Assembly (NCBI GenBank): GCA_019058495.1
Contig: JAHPYV010000003.1
Coordinates: forward strand, 1-62,717
Reading direction: 5' to 3'
Source of the DNA: Promethearchaeati archaeon
GTDB lineage: Archaea > Asgardarchaeota > Atabeyarchaeia > Atabeyarchaeales > Atabeyarchaeaceae
Length of the DNA: 62,717 nucleotides
This document shows positions 34,548 to 42,520 of this stretch, piece by piece. The notes beneath the pieces were generated by a model that saw nothing but the letters and a program-made list of their open reading frames with translations, was not told the DNA's origin and searched no databases. The translations under genes were made by a program, and so were the position numbers. Each line of letters starts with the position of its first letter. Positions within the stretch are counted from its first letter, which is position 1.

Positions 34548-34973
34548 TCAAATGGCTCTCACGGGGTTTCTAGCTCCGCATGCCTCGCACACAAGAATAG
34601 TGACCCTTGCCTCTTTCTTCAGTACTGTATCAGGTTGACCACAAAGAGGACATGTTACGTAATCCTTAGTATACCTCTTGATAAGCTCGTTCAGAGTACT
34701 ATCAGAGAATTTGCCTTGGAAAATCGCTCTGTTTCCTTGTACCAAACCTGATGTAGCCAATTCGCGAAGTAGATACTTCATTATCTGGCTGGGATCACGA
34801 TTTAATGTATCGCAGACTTCCTTGAAGTTCAGGATGAATGTTTTATTTCCTTCAGTAAAGGTCGATACTGGCGGTACATTGAATCTATCTTTCGCAAACA
34901 ACTTTTCGGGAACCAATGATCTTGCTCGGTCCAACAGGCGCTCATAATCATACTCACCCAATTTCAGCAACAA
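34548..34973 (-). CDS. eif2B: Translation initiation factor aIF2 subunit beta
   Basis: 141 residues. Core alpha-beta domain (TFILNFKEVCDTLNRDPSQ, LLRELATSG) and C-terminal zinc ribbon CPLCGQPDTVLKKE ... CEACGA. With aIF2-alpha and -gamma it delivers initiator Met-tRNA, whose four-intron gene is at 58385. It is 17 nt downstream of the RPA2-like gene. Confidence 0.95.
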   Translation of the reverse strand: MLLKLGEYDYERLLDRARSLVPEKLFAKDRFNVPPVSTFTEGNKTFILNFKEVCDTLNRDPSQIMKYLLRELATSGLVQGNRAIFQGKFSDSTLNELIKRYTKDYVTCPLCGQPDTVLKKEARVTILVCEACGARNPVRAI

Positions 34974-34990
34974 CTCCTGATTCTATACTT

Positions 34991-35638
34991 TCACTTTCTG
35001 TATCTACCTGGTCGTGTCTCACAGATTATACCTTGATCAAGTAATTCATTCAAAGTCTTTTTAATCTCTTCCTCATTGGAATGTTTAAGACATTTGACTA
35101 ACTCCGTATAATCGATACCTGCACTGCCTCCCTCCCTATCCACTATTCCTACGATTTCTGATTTCAAGTTCACTGTTTGGCGATCAGGTAAATCAGGACT
35201 TCGAATTCTAGCTTTGTTTCGTCTCAGGTAATCCTCAATTACCTCAAGTTCCCTAACGATCTCCCAATTAGGATCGTCAAGTCTTCTAATGATCTCGGGA
35301 ACAATATAGACCTCATTTTTTCCTTGCTTCAATTTCCCCACGACATCAACTAATTCCCCTTGTTCAAACCTGTCGACGGTCGCAGTGACATTCCCCCATG
35401 CTTTGATCTGAATGATCGACCCGCTTCCATCGTCCACCGAAAGAACTCCATATTCAACCTTACCTTCGCTTCTGTAGATTCTCTTGCTCACGACAGTTCC
35501 AAAGATCTTGACCTCATTGAAATTCTCCAATTCTGTACTGTTTGATCCGCTCTTATTGCTCTGCGTAATATCCACTATGTAGACTCTTCTAGCTACCGCG
35601 TTGCGACGATCTATGTTTGCCTCAACATGATCTTCCAT
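34991..35638 (-). CDS. RPA2/RPA32-like ssDNA-binding protein (OB fold plus winged helix)
   Basis: 215 residues. An OB fold (residues ~35-120: VKIFGTVVSKRIYRSEGKVE, YGVLSVDDGSGSIIQIKAWG) is followed by a helical linker and a C-terminal winged helix (YTELVKCLKHSNEEEIKKTL, LLDQGIICETRPGRY). This OB-plus-winged-helix order is the layout of eukaryotic RPA32. A large RPA70 partner is not in the window; the small OB protein at 307 could be another subunit. Confidence 0.82.
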   Translation of the reverse strand: MEDHVEANIDRRNAVARRVYIVDITQSNKSGSNSTELENFNEVKIFGTVVSKRIYRSEGKVEYGVLSVDDGSGSIIQIKAWGNVTATVDRFEQGELVDVVGKLKQGKNEVYIVPEIIRRLDDPNWEIVRELEVIEDYLRRNKARIRSPDLPDRQTVNLKSEIVGIVDREGGSAGIDYTELVKCLKHSNEEEIKKTLNELLDQGIICETRPGRYRK

Positions 35639-35722
35639 AATTGCTTCTCACCGAAGTCAAATAGTAAGCGAGTAGAGGAACGAGTCGTGCAACGCGTAGG
35701 CAAAATGTGGGGAAAGGAGCGA

Positions 35723-37016
35723 CTAAGAGGTGCCTTCAGTCCAACCCTCCGAGTACTGCTTCTGCTCATCCGTCAGCTTGTCTATCTTGATCCCCATCGA
35801 TTCTAGTTTCAGTTTTGCAACAAGGTTGTCTATCCTCGCGGGCACTAGATACACGTCTGGCTTTAATGTTTTACCTTCCTGGCTCAGGTACTCAGCGGAA
35901 AGTGCTTGGTTCGAGAAACTCATGTCCATAACCTCTCCAGTTGCTCAGCTAGTTGTTGCTGAGGCAAACACTGGGGTGCCCTTCAGCGGCAGCCAAGTTC
36001 ACAAGTCGTCCTTCAGCTAGCAAGTATATTCGTCGTCCATCCCTCAGCGTGTACTCTTCCACATTGGTTCTTATCTCCTTCTTACTAGTAGCCAGTTCCT
36101 CCAAGTCAGGAATCCAGATTTCAACATTGAAGTGTCCGGAGTTGGCAAGTACTGCTCCATCTTGCATCAGCTGTATGTGCTCTTTTGTTATGACTTTCTT
36201 GTCTCCTGTGGAAGTGATGAAAATTTTGGCTTGTTTTGCCGCTTCAGTCATGGGCATAACATCGAACCCATCCATAACTGCTTCCAGAGCCCTAAGTGGA
36301 TTGACCTCTGAAATGATCACTCTGCATCCCATTCCTTTCAGCCGAGTAGCAATACCTCTACCACACCATCCGTAACCGGCGACAACAGTTCTTGTTCCCG
36401 CTAAGAGAACCGAGGTCGCTCGCAGAATACCGTCCACAGTACTTTGACCCGTTCCATACCTATTATCGAAGAACCATTTTGTCTGAGCATCGTTCACAGC
36501 GATGACCGGATACTTTAGGACCTTTTGTTTTGCCATGGCCCTTAGCCGAATGACTCCCGTGGTGGTCTCTTCACACCCTCCTATCACTCCTTTGAGCAAC
36601 TCTGTTCGTTTAGTGTGAATGGCTGTGATCAGGTCTGCTCCATCGTCCAAAGTAATGTTGGGTACGTAGTTTAGGACTTTATTAACGCAATCGTAATAGT
36701 CTTCTGTGGTTTGGCCCCTCCAAGCATATATGTTGATGCCTTCGTTAGCTAATGTGGCCGCTACATCATCTTGAGTAGACAAAGGGTTTGAAGCGCATAA
36801 GGCGATTTTTGCTCCACCTGCTCTGAGTGTTCTCACTAATACCGCCGTTTCCTTGGTTACGTGAAGACAAGCAGACAATTTCTTGCCGGCTAATGGTTTC
36901 TCTTTTGTAAATCGATCGCGTATCGTCATCAGTACTGGCATGTGAGACTCTGCCCACTCTATCTTGTTCTGTCCATTACGGGCTAGATCGATGTCTTTCA
37001 CAGAGTATTCTCCCAC
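35723..37016 (-). CDS. ahcY: S-adenosylhomocysteine hydrolase, split by a spliced intron
   Basis: Hydrolyses SAH, the product of methyltransferases, to adenosine and homocysteine. Exon 1 is 37016-35969 and exon 2 is 35934-35723; joined they are 1260 nt, 419 residues plus stop, the normal archaeal length. NAD-binding [23 protein letters not shown] and the C-terminal [20 protein letters not shown] are present. As plain DNA the frame ends after [14 protein letters not shown] in a short tail and TAG. Removing 34 nt restores GHPSEVMDMSF, invariant in the family. See the intron feature. First gene of the translation/biogenesis operon. Confidence 0.93.
35935..35968 (-). other. Protein-gene BHB intron, 34 nt
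   Basis: On the transcript the junctions form a full bulge-helix-bulge: outer helix ACC/GGT, central 4-bp helix CCAG/CTGG, 3-nt bulges TGT and AGA, inner helix TTGC/GCAA continuing TCAG/CTGA. Cutting after the second (or first) base of each bulge removes exactly 34 nt and gives AGT-GAG-GTT, Ser-Glu-Val. The length predicted from the fold and the length demanded by the protein agree exactly. The splicing endonuclease that processes tRNA would recognise this. Confidence 0.9.
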
Positions 37017-37162
37017 TATCTATCACCTCTTTCCTGATCCGAAACATATGTGTAAGCTGAATTGACGCATGTATTCATAAATGTTTTCAGATAGTTCAGA
37101 AGGTGTATGATATCAAGGAAACCCTTATGTCTTCTAAGTTGGCTGGCTGATTACTTAGAGTC

Positions 37163-37888
37163 TTATGTATACATGGTCTGTGAGCTGTGGCCAGGTTTTT
37201 CCTTCTGGCCCTCCATTATCTTGGTGACTTCTTCTTCTATGCGTTTGGCGTCGTTGATTAACTCGAAAACGTCGACATCCAAACTGAACATCGTGTTTAG
37301 TTGCTTTACGGCCAGCGCTGCCGCTCTGGGATCAGGTCTCCCTCGTTCAGAGTAAGGCAGGAATGCGATGGCTGGGAAGGATTTCATCTCAAAATACGTC
37401 AACATGAGAGCGAGTGGTCCAGTAACGAAGAGTGTTTCTTCCAGCAAGGGAACCTTTAGTTTCTTGGTTTCCTCGAGTGAAGCCCTCGTTGGCACACATC
37501 TCATGGCATCGTTTCCTTGTTTAAACCTATTATCTAATCCACCGATCAGTATAGCCTCTTTGAATTTACCGTCAATGACCCAGTTAACGATCTCACGAGT
37601 AAAGTCTCTCACTTCAGAACGCATGGGCTGTAGCCTTGGAAAGAGTATTATGATATCATCATGCCTATAGAACTCGAACGGAAACGATATTCTCTCTCCT
37701 GCCAATGAGATCAAAGCGGGTTGATGCTGGGTCTCAATATAGCCTATAGGGCGCGCATGAAGGGATTTCACGATGTGGTTTATTGTAATGAATCCTGTTA
37801 GCCCAACTCCATGGAAACCTGTTACAAGACAGCAGCCTTCCAACTTCTCATTATCTTCAATGACTATTCTAATGGTCACTGGTTTCAC
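37163..37888 (-). CDS. PAC2 family protein (proteasome assembly chaperone type)
   Basis: 241 residues. CCLVTGFHGVGLTGFITINH, AILIGGLDNRF and GPLALMLTYFEMKSFPAIAF match the PAC2 (COG1938/COG2047) fold, related to eukaryotic PAC2 chaperones and to PNP-like folds. Biochemical role in archaea is unproven. It ends with a Glu/Lys-rich tail. It precedes, with its own promoter, the SAH hydrolase operon on the same strand. Confidence 0.87.
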   Translation of the reverse strand: MKPVTIRIVIEDNEKLEGCCLVTGFHGVGLTGFITINHIVKSLHARPIGYIETQHQPALISLAGERISFPFEFYRHDDIIILFPRLQPMRSEVRDFTREIVNWVIDGKFKEAILIGGLDNRFKQGNDAMRCVPTRASLEETKKLKVPLLEETLFVTGPLALMLTYFEMKSFPAIAFLPYSERGRPDPRAAALAVKQLNTMFSLDVDVFELINDAKRIEEEVTKIMEGQKEKPGHSSQTMYT

Positions 37889-37990
37889 TCACCGAACTTA
37901 TTTTGTATTCTAATACCTGTTTCTAGACATCCTGAATACTCATAAATCAACTTATCACAGTTTCTGCGGACAAAGAGAGAATTGGAAATG

Positions 37991-38000
37991 TTTATTTAAG
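37991..38000 (+). promoter_or_regulatory. TATA box for the beta-CASP gene
   Basis: TTTATTTAAG with an A-rich BRE-like stretch before it (GGAAATG). Its centre is 25 nt before ATG 38020, the spacing of a leaderless archaeal transcript. Confidence 0.65.
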
Positions 38001-38019
38001 CTTGAGGATAATTACCTAA

Positions 38020-39360
38020 ATGAAAATTATGTTTTTCGGACGACACCACTGAAACAATGAGATGTGTTTTGCGTATTAGGAGGTCCACAGAATAACGTTA
38101 CTGCAGTTCTTAGGCGGATGCCGTACAATAGGTGGGTCCGCTGTTCTCTTAAAGTCAAACCATGAATCAGTCCTTGTCGACTATGGGATCTACATGAGTG
38201 AGACTCCTCATTTCCCATTGCCTTGTTCTCCTCGAGAATTGTCGGCCATGGTGCTTACTCATTCTCATCTCGATCACTCAGGTACCATGCCGTTATTGTA
38301 TGTGTCTGGGAATGCGGATCTATACGCGACCCAGATGACTCTTGGGTTAACGGAGCTTCTGTTGACTGACGAGATAAACCTGAGCGGAGAACTACTCCCA
38401 TTTGAGGAGAATGAACTAGTCAAAATGATGAAGAAAAGTCATCCCGTGAACATGGGCGACGAAATAGAGCTGAATAACGACTTTCTCATCAAGTTCGTAG
38501 ATGCTGGTCATATTCCGGGCAGCATTTCAGCACTAATCCAAGCTGAGGGCAAGCGAATTCTTGTAACAGGGGATATAAACACTGTCGAAACTCGACTGCT
38601 TGAAGGAGCCAAGTTCGATGTTACGTCCTTAGATACAATTGTCATCGAGGCGACATATGCTCTCCAGGATCATCCGAACAGGAAAGATACTGAGAGGAAC
38701 TTTGTTGATTCTATCAGAGAGGTGCTGGAAGGGGATCAAGGCAAAGTTCTGATACCAGCGTTCGCTGTAGCTAGATCGCAGGAAGTCCTTTGCATACTGG
38801 AGAAGTATGGCGTAAACTATCCAATAACCATTGATGGTATGGTCAGGGCGGCAAGCAAAGTAATTCTAAGTAACCCCAGCTTCATAAGGGACTATGCTCT
38901 TCTGAGCAGAGCACTGGAAAAAGCGATTTGGGTTCGGGGCAGGAAAGACAAGCAGAGAGCTGTATCAAACACTGGAATAGTAGTCGCTTCGGCAGGCATG
39001 CTTGAAGGGGGAGCAGCCATAGGCTATCTGGATGCATTTTCACAAGATGCTAAGAATGGCGTGTTCTTGGTTAGTTTCCAAATACCTGGAACGAATGGTA
39101 GAACGCTTATAGAGACAGGCAGCTACATCTCCAACAACGGAGAAAGGAGAAAAGCAAAATCCAAGGTAAAATTCTTTGATTTTTCTAGTCATTGTGGAAA
39201 AACAGAACTTTGGGATATACTCAAAAAGGTGGACTCGTCCGCCAAAGTCTATGTCGTTCATGGCGAACCAGAGGCATGCACATCCTTAGCTGAAAGAATC
39301 AGTGGTGAGTTAGGAATCGAAGCCTCAGCTCCAAACAATGGGGAGTCTTACGAGATCTAA
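38020..39360 (+). CDS. Beta-CASP metallo-beta-lactamase ribonuclease
   Basis: RNA-processing nuclease related to CPSF73 and RNase J, without KH domains. From 38092 the frame reads ITLLQFLGGCRTIGGSAVLL, the beta-lactamase N-terminus; then LTHSHLDHSGTMPLL (HxHxDH), AGHIPGS, VTGDINT, the beta-CASP domain with IPAFAVARSQEVL, and VVHGEP near the end. The 5' end is abnormal: no ATG, GTG or TTG precedes the conserved N-terminus in frame, only an ATA (38092) 8 nt after GGAGG. A leaderless ATG at 38020 is in the same frame but separated by a stretch with two stops; see the intron candidate 38044-38088. The first plain ATG, 38194, would delete conserved sequence. Confidence 0.85.
38044..38088 (+). other. 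Candidate 45-nt BHB intron at the 5' end of the beta-CASP gene
   Basis: Upstream exon would be 38020-38043 (MKIMFFGR), downstream exon from 38089. Flanks pair as outer helix TTC/GAA and central helix GGAC/GTCC, with bulge ACA on the 3' side and GA(C) on the 5' side; the inner helix is weak (CACC against GGAG with an A-A mismatch). Removal deletes the in-frame TGA and TAG and keeps frame. Alternative: no intron, translation from ATA 38092 or CTG 38101. Confidence 0.4.
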
Positions 39361-39374
39361 TCTGCGACATACAT

Positions 39375-39701
39375 TCATGCATCAGGCATGTTTTCAGAAC
39401 TTTTGTTTAAGATGGTTCTCTTCTTTAAACTCTTTTTTAGAGAAAGGAGTTTAAGCTTCACTCTATCGACAGTCACAGAATCATCGCTAAACTTCGCGAC
39501 TGAGATAGGTATGACCGACTCGCCAGTAGGTAGTTGCTGCGTTATCTCCGAGACCACTTCCGAATCCATTTTGTCTATGACAAGGTAAATCATGTTTCCA
39601 GTTCGGGTTTCAATGATAATGTCGTTCAGTCTACCTATTTTCTGACCTTGGTTATCGAGGATGGCTATCCTTAACAACTTGCTTGCAAGACGCTTGACCA
39701 T
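39375..39701 (-). CDS. PRC-barrel domain protein
   Basis: 108 residues. A single PRC barrel (IAILDNQGQKIGRLNDIIIE, MIYLVIDKM) followed by a basic helix (LLSLKKSLKKRTILNKS). PRC barrels occur in RimM, photosynthetic reaction centre H and in CdvA-like archaeal division proteins. It has no CdvA coiled coil, so a division role is not supported here. Convergent with the beta-CASP gene. Confidence 0.8.
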   Translation of the reverse strand: MVKRLASKLLRIAILDNQGQKIGRLNDIIIETRTGNMIYLVIDKMDSEVVSEITQQLPTGESVIPISVAKFSDDSVTVDRVKLKLLSLKKSLKKRTILNKSSENMPDA

Positions 39702-39795
39702 GTTAGGGAACCCTCCTTACATAACTATATTAGACAACCTTATATTAATAGAAAAGTGGTTGCTGGCCCTTTAAAGAAGCTCATGCAGAGAGCTG

Positions 39796-40689
39796 GTGGA
39801 TTTGCAGACTCTATTACTGAGAACAGATCGAGGGAAAACTCGAGTCGGGAGTGCATTATCGTTTATGATACCGATAGCATCCTCTATCGTGTTTTCGTCG
39901 ATCTTCACTTACTTGACAAGTGCCATTTACGTTACACCAATCGAATTCGTATCTGAATCGGAAGGCGGGATTTTCGCGGCTGCGTTCAACGCGATTATTC
40001 TGTCAATTTTGCCACTGATTGGAGGATTGTTATTACTAGTCATATTGAGAAAACGAAGTAGACTCATCTTAAAGATATTTATTGGAGCGGCTTTTCTATT
40101 ATCGGGTTTCACAATATTCACCCTTATTATTAGCGGAGCCATACTCACATTCTCCAATGGGATTCAAGGAGACCTATCCTTTACTGTGGCTATTCCTCTT
40201 AGTTTCATAATTAACATCATTCTTGTATTCGTGATACTAAGTGACAAAGTGCCGCAGAGATCGAAGAATATAGTGTCGGTGATCTACGGTGGGGGAGTAG
40301 GAACTCTGCTCGGAACAGCCCTGCCTTTGTGGACAGGTTTGCTTATGGTAATGGGGATCTCGGTCTACGATATCTACTCAGTGAGGCGTGGACCGATAAA
40401 AGAAATAGTGAAAGTCTCAAAAGAAGAGAAGGAGGTCATACCTGGCTTAAGTTACGTTTCTAGCGATTGGGAGATAGGTCTTGGTGACCTTGGGATATAT
40501 TCGATGTTGGCCTCCCTTGCTTTGATACAGTTCGGATTGATTGCATGCATAGCATCGATAGTAGGAATCCTGATAGGCTCGATATTGACACTTCAGCTTC
40601 TCAAGAAGAGAGAGTTTCTACCAGGTCTTCCCTTGACCAGCCTTGTGGGAGCAATTCCAATAGTGATCTTCATGATTCTCTCTTATTAG
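39796..40689 (+). CDS. Presenilin/SPP-like intramembrane aspartyl protease
   Basis: 297 residues, about nine membrane helices. The two catalytic aspartates lie in SVYDIYSVRRGPIKEIV (YD motif, helix 6) and IGLGDLGIYSML (GLGD motif, helix 7). The PAL-like motif near the end reads LPGLPLTSLVG. This is the A22 family that includes eukaryotic presenilin and signal peptide peptidase. The cytosolic loop between the YD and GLGD helices is short. Substrates unknown. Start position is uncertain; the first ~20 residues may not be translated. Confidence 0.88.
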   Translation: MDLQTLLLRTDRGKTRVGSALSFMIPIASSIVFSSIFTYLTSAIYVTPIEFVSESEGGIFAAAFNAIILSILPLIGGLLLLVILRKRSRLILKIFIGAAFLLSGFTIFTLIISGAILTFSNGIQGDLSFTVAIPLSFIINIILVFVILSDKVPQRSKNIVSVIYGGGVGTLLGTALPLWTGLLMVMGISVYDIYSVRRGPIKEIVKVSKEEKEVIPGLSYVSSDWEIGLGDLGIYSMLASLALIQFGLIACIASIVGILIGSILTLQLLKKREFLPGLPLTSLVGAIPIVIFMILSY

Positions 40690-40744
40690 CGAACCACAGA
40701 ACTCAAGTGCGAACGTAGTAATAGAATGGACCAGACGGTCAAGA

Positions 40745-40945
40745 CTAACCCTCGATAACAGGACAACTTAGTTTCTTAACGATCTCCTCAGCCGTTCCGG
40801 GTCTAAGCTTCAAGGTGTACAAATATCGACCGGTCCTCAATTTCAGTTTAACCACTTCACCGGTGCGCTTAACTCTGCATTCTGCAGCTTCTTTCGACAA
40901 CTCTATAAACCGTTCAGTTTCATTTTCCGAAATTTCTCTGGGCAT
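40745..40945 (-). CDS. rpl38e: Ribosomal protein eL38 (L38e)
   Basis: 66 residues: PREISENETERFIELSKEAA, CRVKRTGEVVKLKLRTGRYL, YTLKL and a C-terminal IVKKL. eL38 occurs in eukaryotes and in a limited set of archaea (TACK and Asgard groups), so it is a useful lineage marker. Single small gene upstream of tRNA-Val. Confidence 0.92.
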   Translation of the reverse strand: MPREISENETERFIELSKEAAECRVKRTGEVVKLKLRTGRYLYTLKLRPGTAEEIVKKLSCPVIEG

Positions 40946-41016
40946 TTGAATTTTCCTCCGTACTAGATTACGCTCCGCGAATTAGGCCAACAGTTAGCGA
41001 GTCAGTCAATAGAGCT

Positions 41017-41148
41017 TGGTGGGCGGGGAGAGATTCGAACTCTCGACAATCGTTGGACATGCCTAAAAATGGTATGCCCAACCACGGTCTGCTCCTTTTC
41101 ATCACTTCGTGTGAGCGTGGCATCATAACCAGGCTAGATCACCCGCCC
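41017..41148 (-). tRNA. tRNA-Val(CAC) with two introns
   Basis: Acceptor GGGCGGG/CCCGCCC, A73, encoded CCA; D-arm ATCTAGCCTGGTTATGAT; anticodon stem CCACG/CGTGG with loop CTCACA-C, anticodon CAC. A 22-nt intron lies at or next to the canonical 37/38 site (about 41088-41110; GCTC/GAGC can form the central helix). A second intron of about 32 nt sits in the variable loop, within 41045-41081, folding into a long hairpin (GTTGGGCAT.ACC against GG.CATGTCCAAC). Its exact cut sites are not resolved by eye. Mature length 78 with CCA. Confidence 0.87.
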
Positions 41149-41311
41149 CCTTCCAAATTCATCGTTTTTGTGAATGACACTGGAAACGCTAGTTCCGATG
41201 GCTAGTTGGTCATTATCAGATTTGCTACAATCATAGCAGATTGGATTTTTCAGATTGTGGGCTTCATACTCAGTATAGATCATACTAATATGCACGGTTA
41301 AAAAGACACCC

Positions 41312-41818
41312 TTATTCGAATACTATTCTTATTCTCTCTCCAGTAAGAGACCTAACCGCTTCTTCAAGCACCCGAACATCAGCAGGCAGTTTCTTTGGGT
41401 CGTCAAGTCTTATTCTAACCTTCTTTTCAAGACTTCCGTCAGGGAGCCACAGAGTATTGATTCCCAAGAGTGCTGCAGGGGTCACCATGTCTTCTATTGT
41501 CTTTCTTATGTTTGAGTTCTCTTCAACTACTCTGAATCTCTTGTTGAATCTTTTCTCAAGTTCCCTTACTACTTTCCCTCTTGACCCTAGCGCCTCAGGC
41601 ATGTTTCCATGACCTATTATTATGATTACCATCGAATCCGTACTGACCGCTTTCTTGAATTCAACCTCCTTCAACTCAGGGGCTCTGTCCTCCAGAGACA
41701 ATAGTTCTTTTGCAATGTCAATGTCCAACTGGGTGATCAAACCTTTGTCTAATTTGTCTTGGCATCTGCTGCAAAGAAAGCCGCTCTTGATATCGATGGT
41801 GCAAATCGGTGTCTTCAT
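41312..41818 (-). CDS. NusA-like KH-domain protein
   Basis: 168 residues. N-terminal zinc pair (CTIDIKSGFLCSRC), a helical linker, then a KH-like domain with VVRELEKRFNKRFRVVEENS and LTGERIRIVFE. It matches the archaeal family often annotated as NusA-like transcription elongation proteins; the real function is unknown. RNA binding is the safe inference. The gap 41149-41311 before it holds nothing visible. Confidence 0.75.
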   Translation of the reverse strand: MKTPICTIDIKSGFLCSRCQDKLDKGLITQLDIDIAKELLSLEDRAPELKEVEFKKAVSTDSMVIIIIGHGNMPEALGSRGKVVRELEKRFNKRFRVVEENSNIRKTIEDMVTPAALLGINTLWLPDGSLEKKVRIRLDDPKKLPADVRVLEEAVRSLTGERIRIVFE

Positions 41819-41972
41819 TTTGAGTAATACATCTCAGACTATACTTTCACCTGCTCATAAGCTAAATACGGGATAAATGCTCCACAATAAAAGCTTTACT
41901 AACAAAACACGCAGTCAAAGATAGCCCAAAAAAGGAGAAGAAATGGTTTTGGGGAGAACGACTCTACAATGC

Positions 41973-42257
41973 TTAGTCTTTTGTGAGAGATATCTCGATC
42001 GTGCTGACACTGATCTTGTTCCCTTGCTCCCCAGTTATCTGCTCTGTCCCGATCGCGATGTCCTTGACTTTGACGTCTGACATGAATCTATTGCGTACTA
42101 TCTCAGCCACGTCCACTGCACGGCTTATCGCTCGACCTCTCGCTTTTATACTGACTTCCTTTGCGTTGTCGTGAAACAATGTTATGGCAGCGAGGACGTA
42201 ATTCATAGGGGGTTTGGTTCCGACGAATACAGTATTCTCTTCAGATCTTTTAGACAT
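41973..42257 (-). CDS. albA: Chromatin protein Alba
   Basis: About 94 residues. [40 protein letters not shown] and the C-terminal STIEISLTK are diagnostic of Alba, a dimeric DNA/RNA-binding chromatin protein. The open frame begins at 42281, but GGTGAG 8 nt before the ATG at 42257 and the family N-terminus favour 42257. Upstream gap 42282-42500 holds nothing else. Confidence 0.93.
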   Translation of the reverse strand: MSKRSEENTVFVGTKPPMNYVLAAITLFHDNAKEVSIKARGRAISRAVDVAEIVRNRFMSDVKVKDIAIGTEQITGEQGNKISVSTIEISLTKD

Positions 42258-42520
42258 TTTCTGATTCTCACCTTTTTTCATTTTTTCTCTAGCTATCGAT
42301 GCAACTAAAGCACAACTGTGCCTATGTTGTTAGGTGATTTTGGTTAATGGTTGCTTCGTTTATAAAGTTAGCGGAAGTCTCAAAGACAGTTAGCCTAAAC
42401 TTAAAAAACCAGAACCACAATAGGCAAACTCAATGTTCGCTAGATTGTCTATGCAAGGACAACGAGGAAGGTTTACTTTGAGAATGTCTATCCACAAGCA
42501 CCATGAAAGAGGTTTTTCCC

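Noticed and set aside
35723-35990. SAH hydrolase as a pseudogene or frameshifted gene with a separate 68-aa ORF
   Set aside because: The insert forms a full BHB motif whose predicted length equals the length needed to restore the invariant protein sequence; both exons are otherwise fully conserved.
39375-39701. PRC-barrel protein as CdvA
   Set aside because: It lacks the CdvA coiled coil and is far from the ESCRT-III genes.
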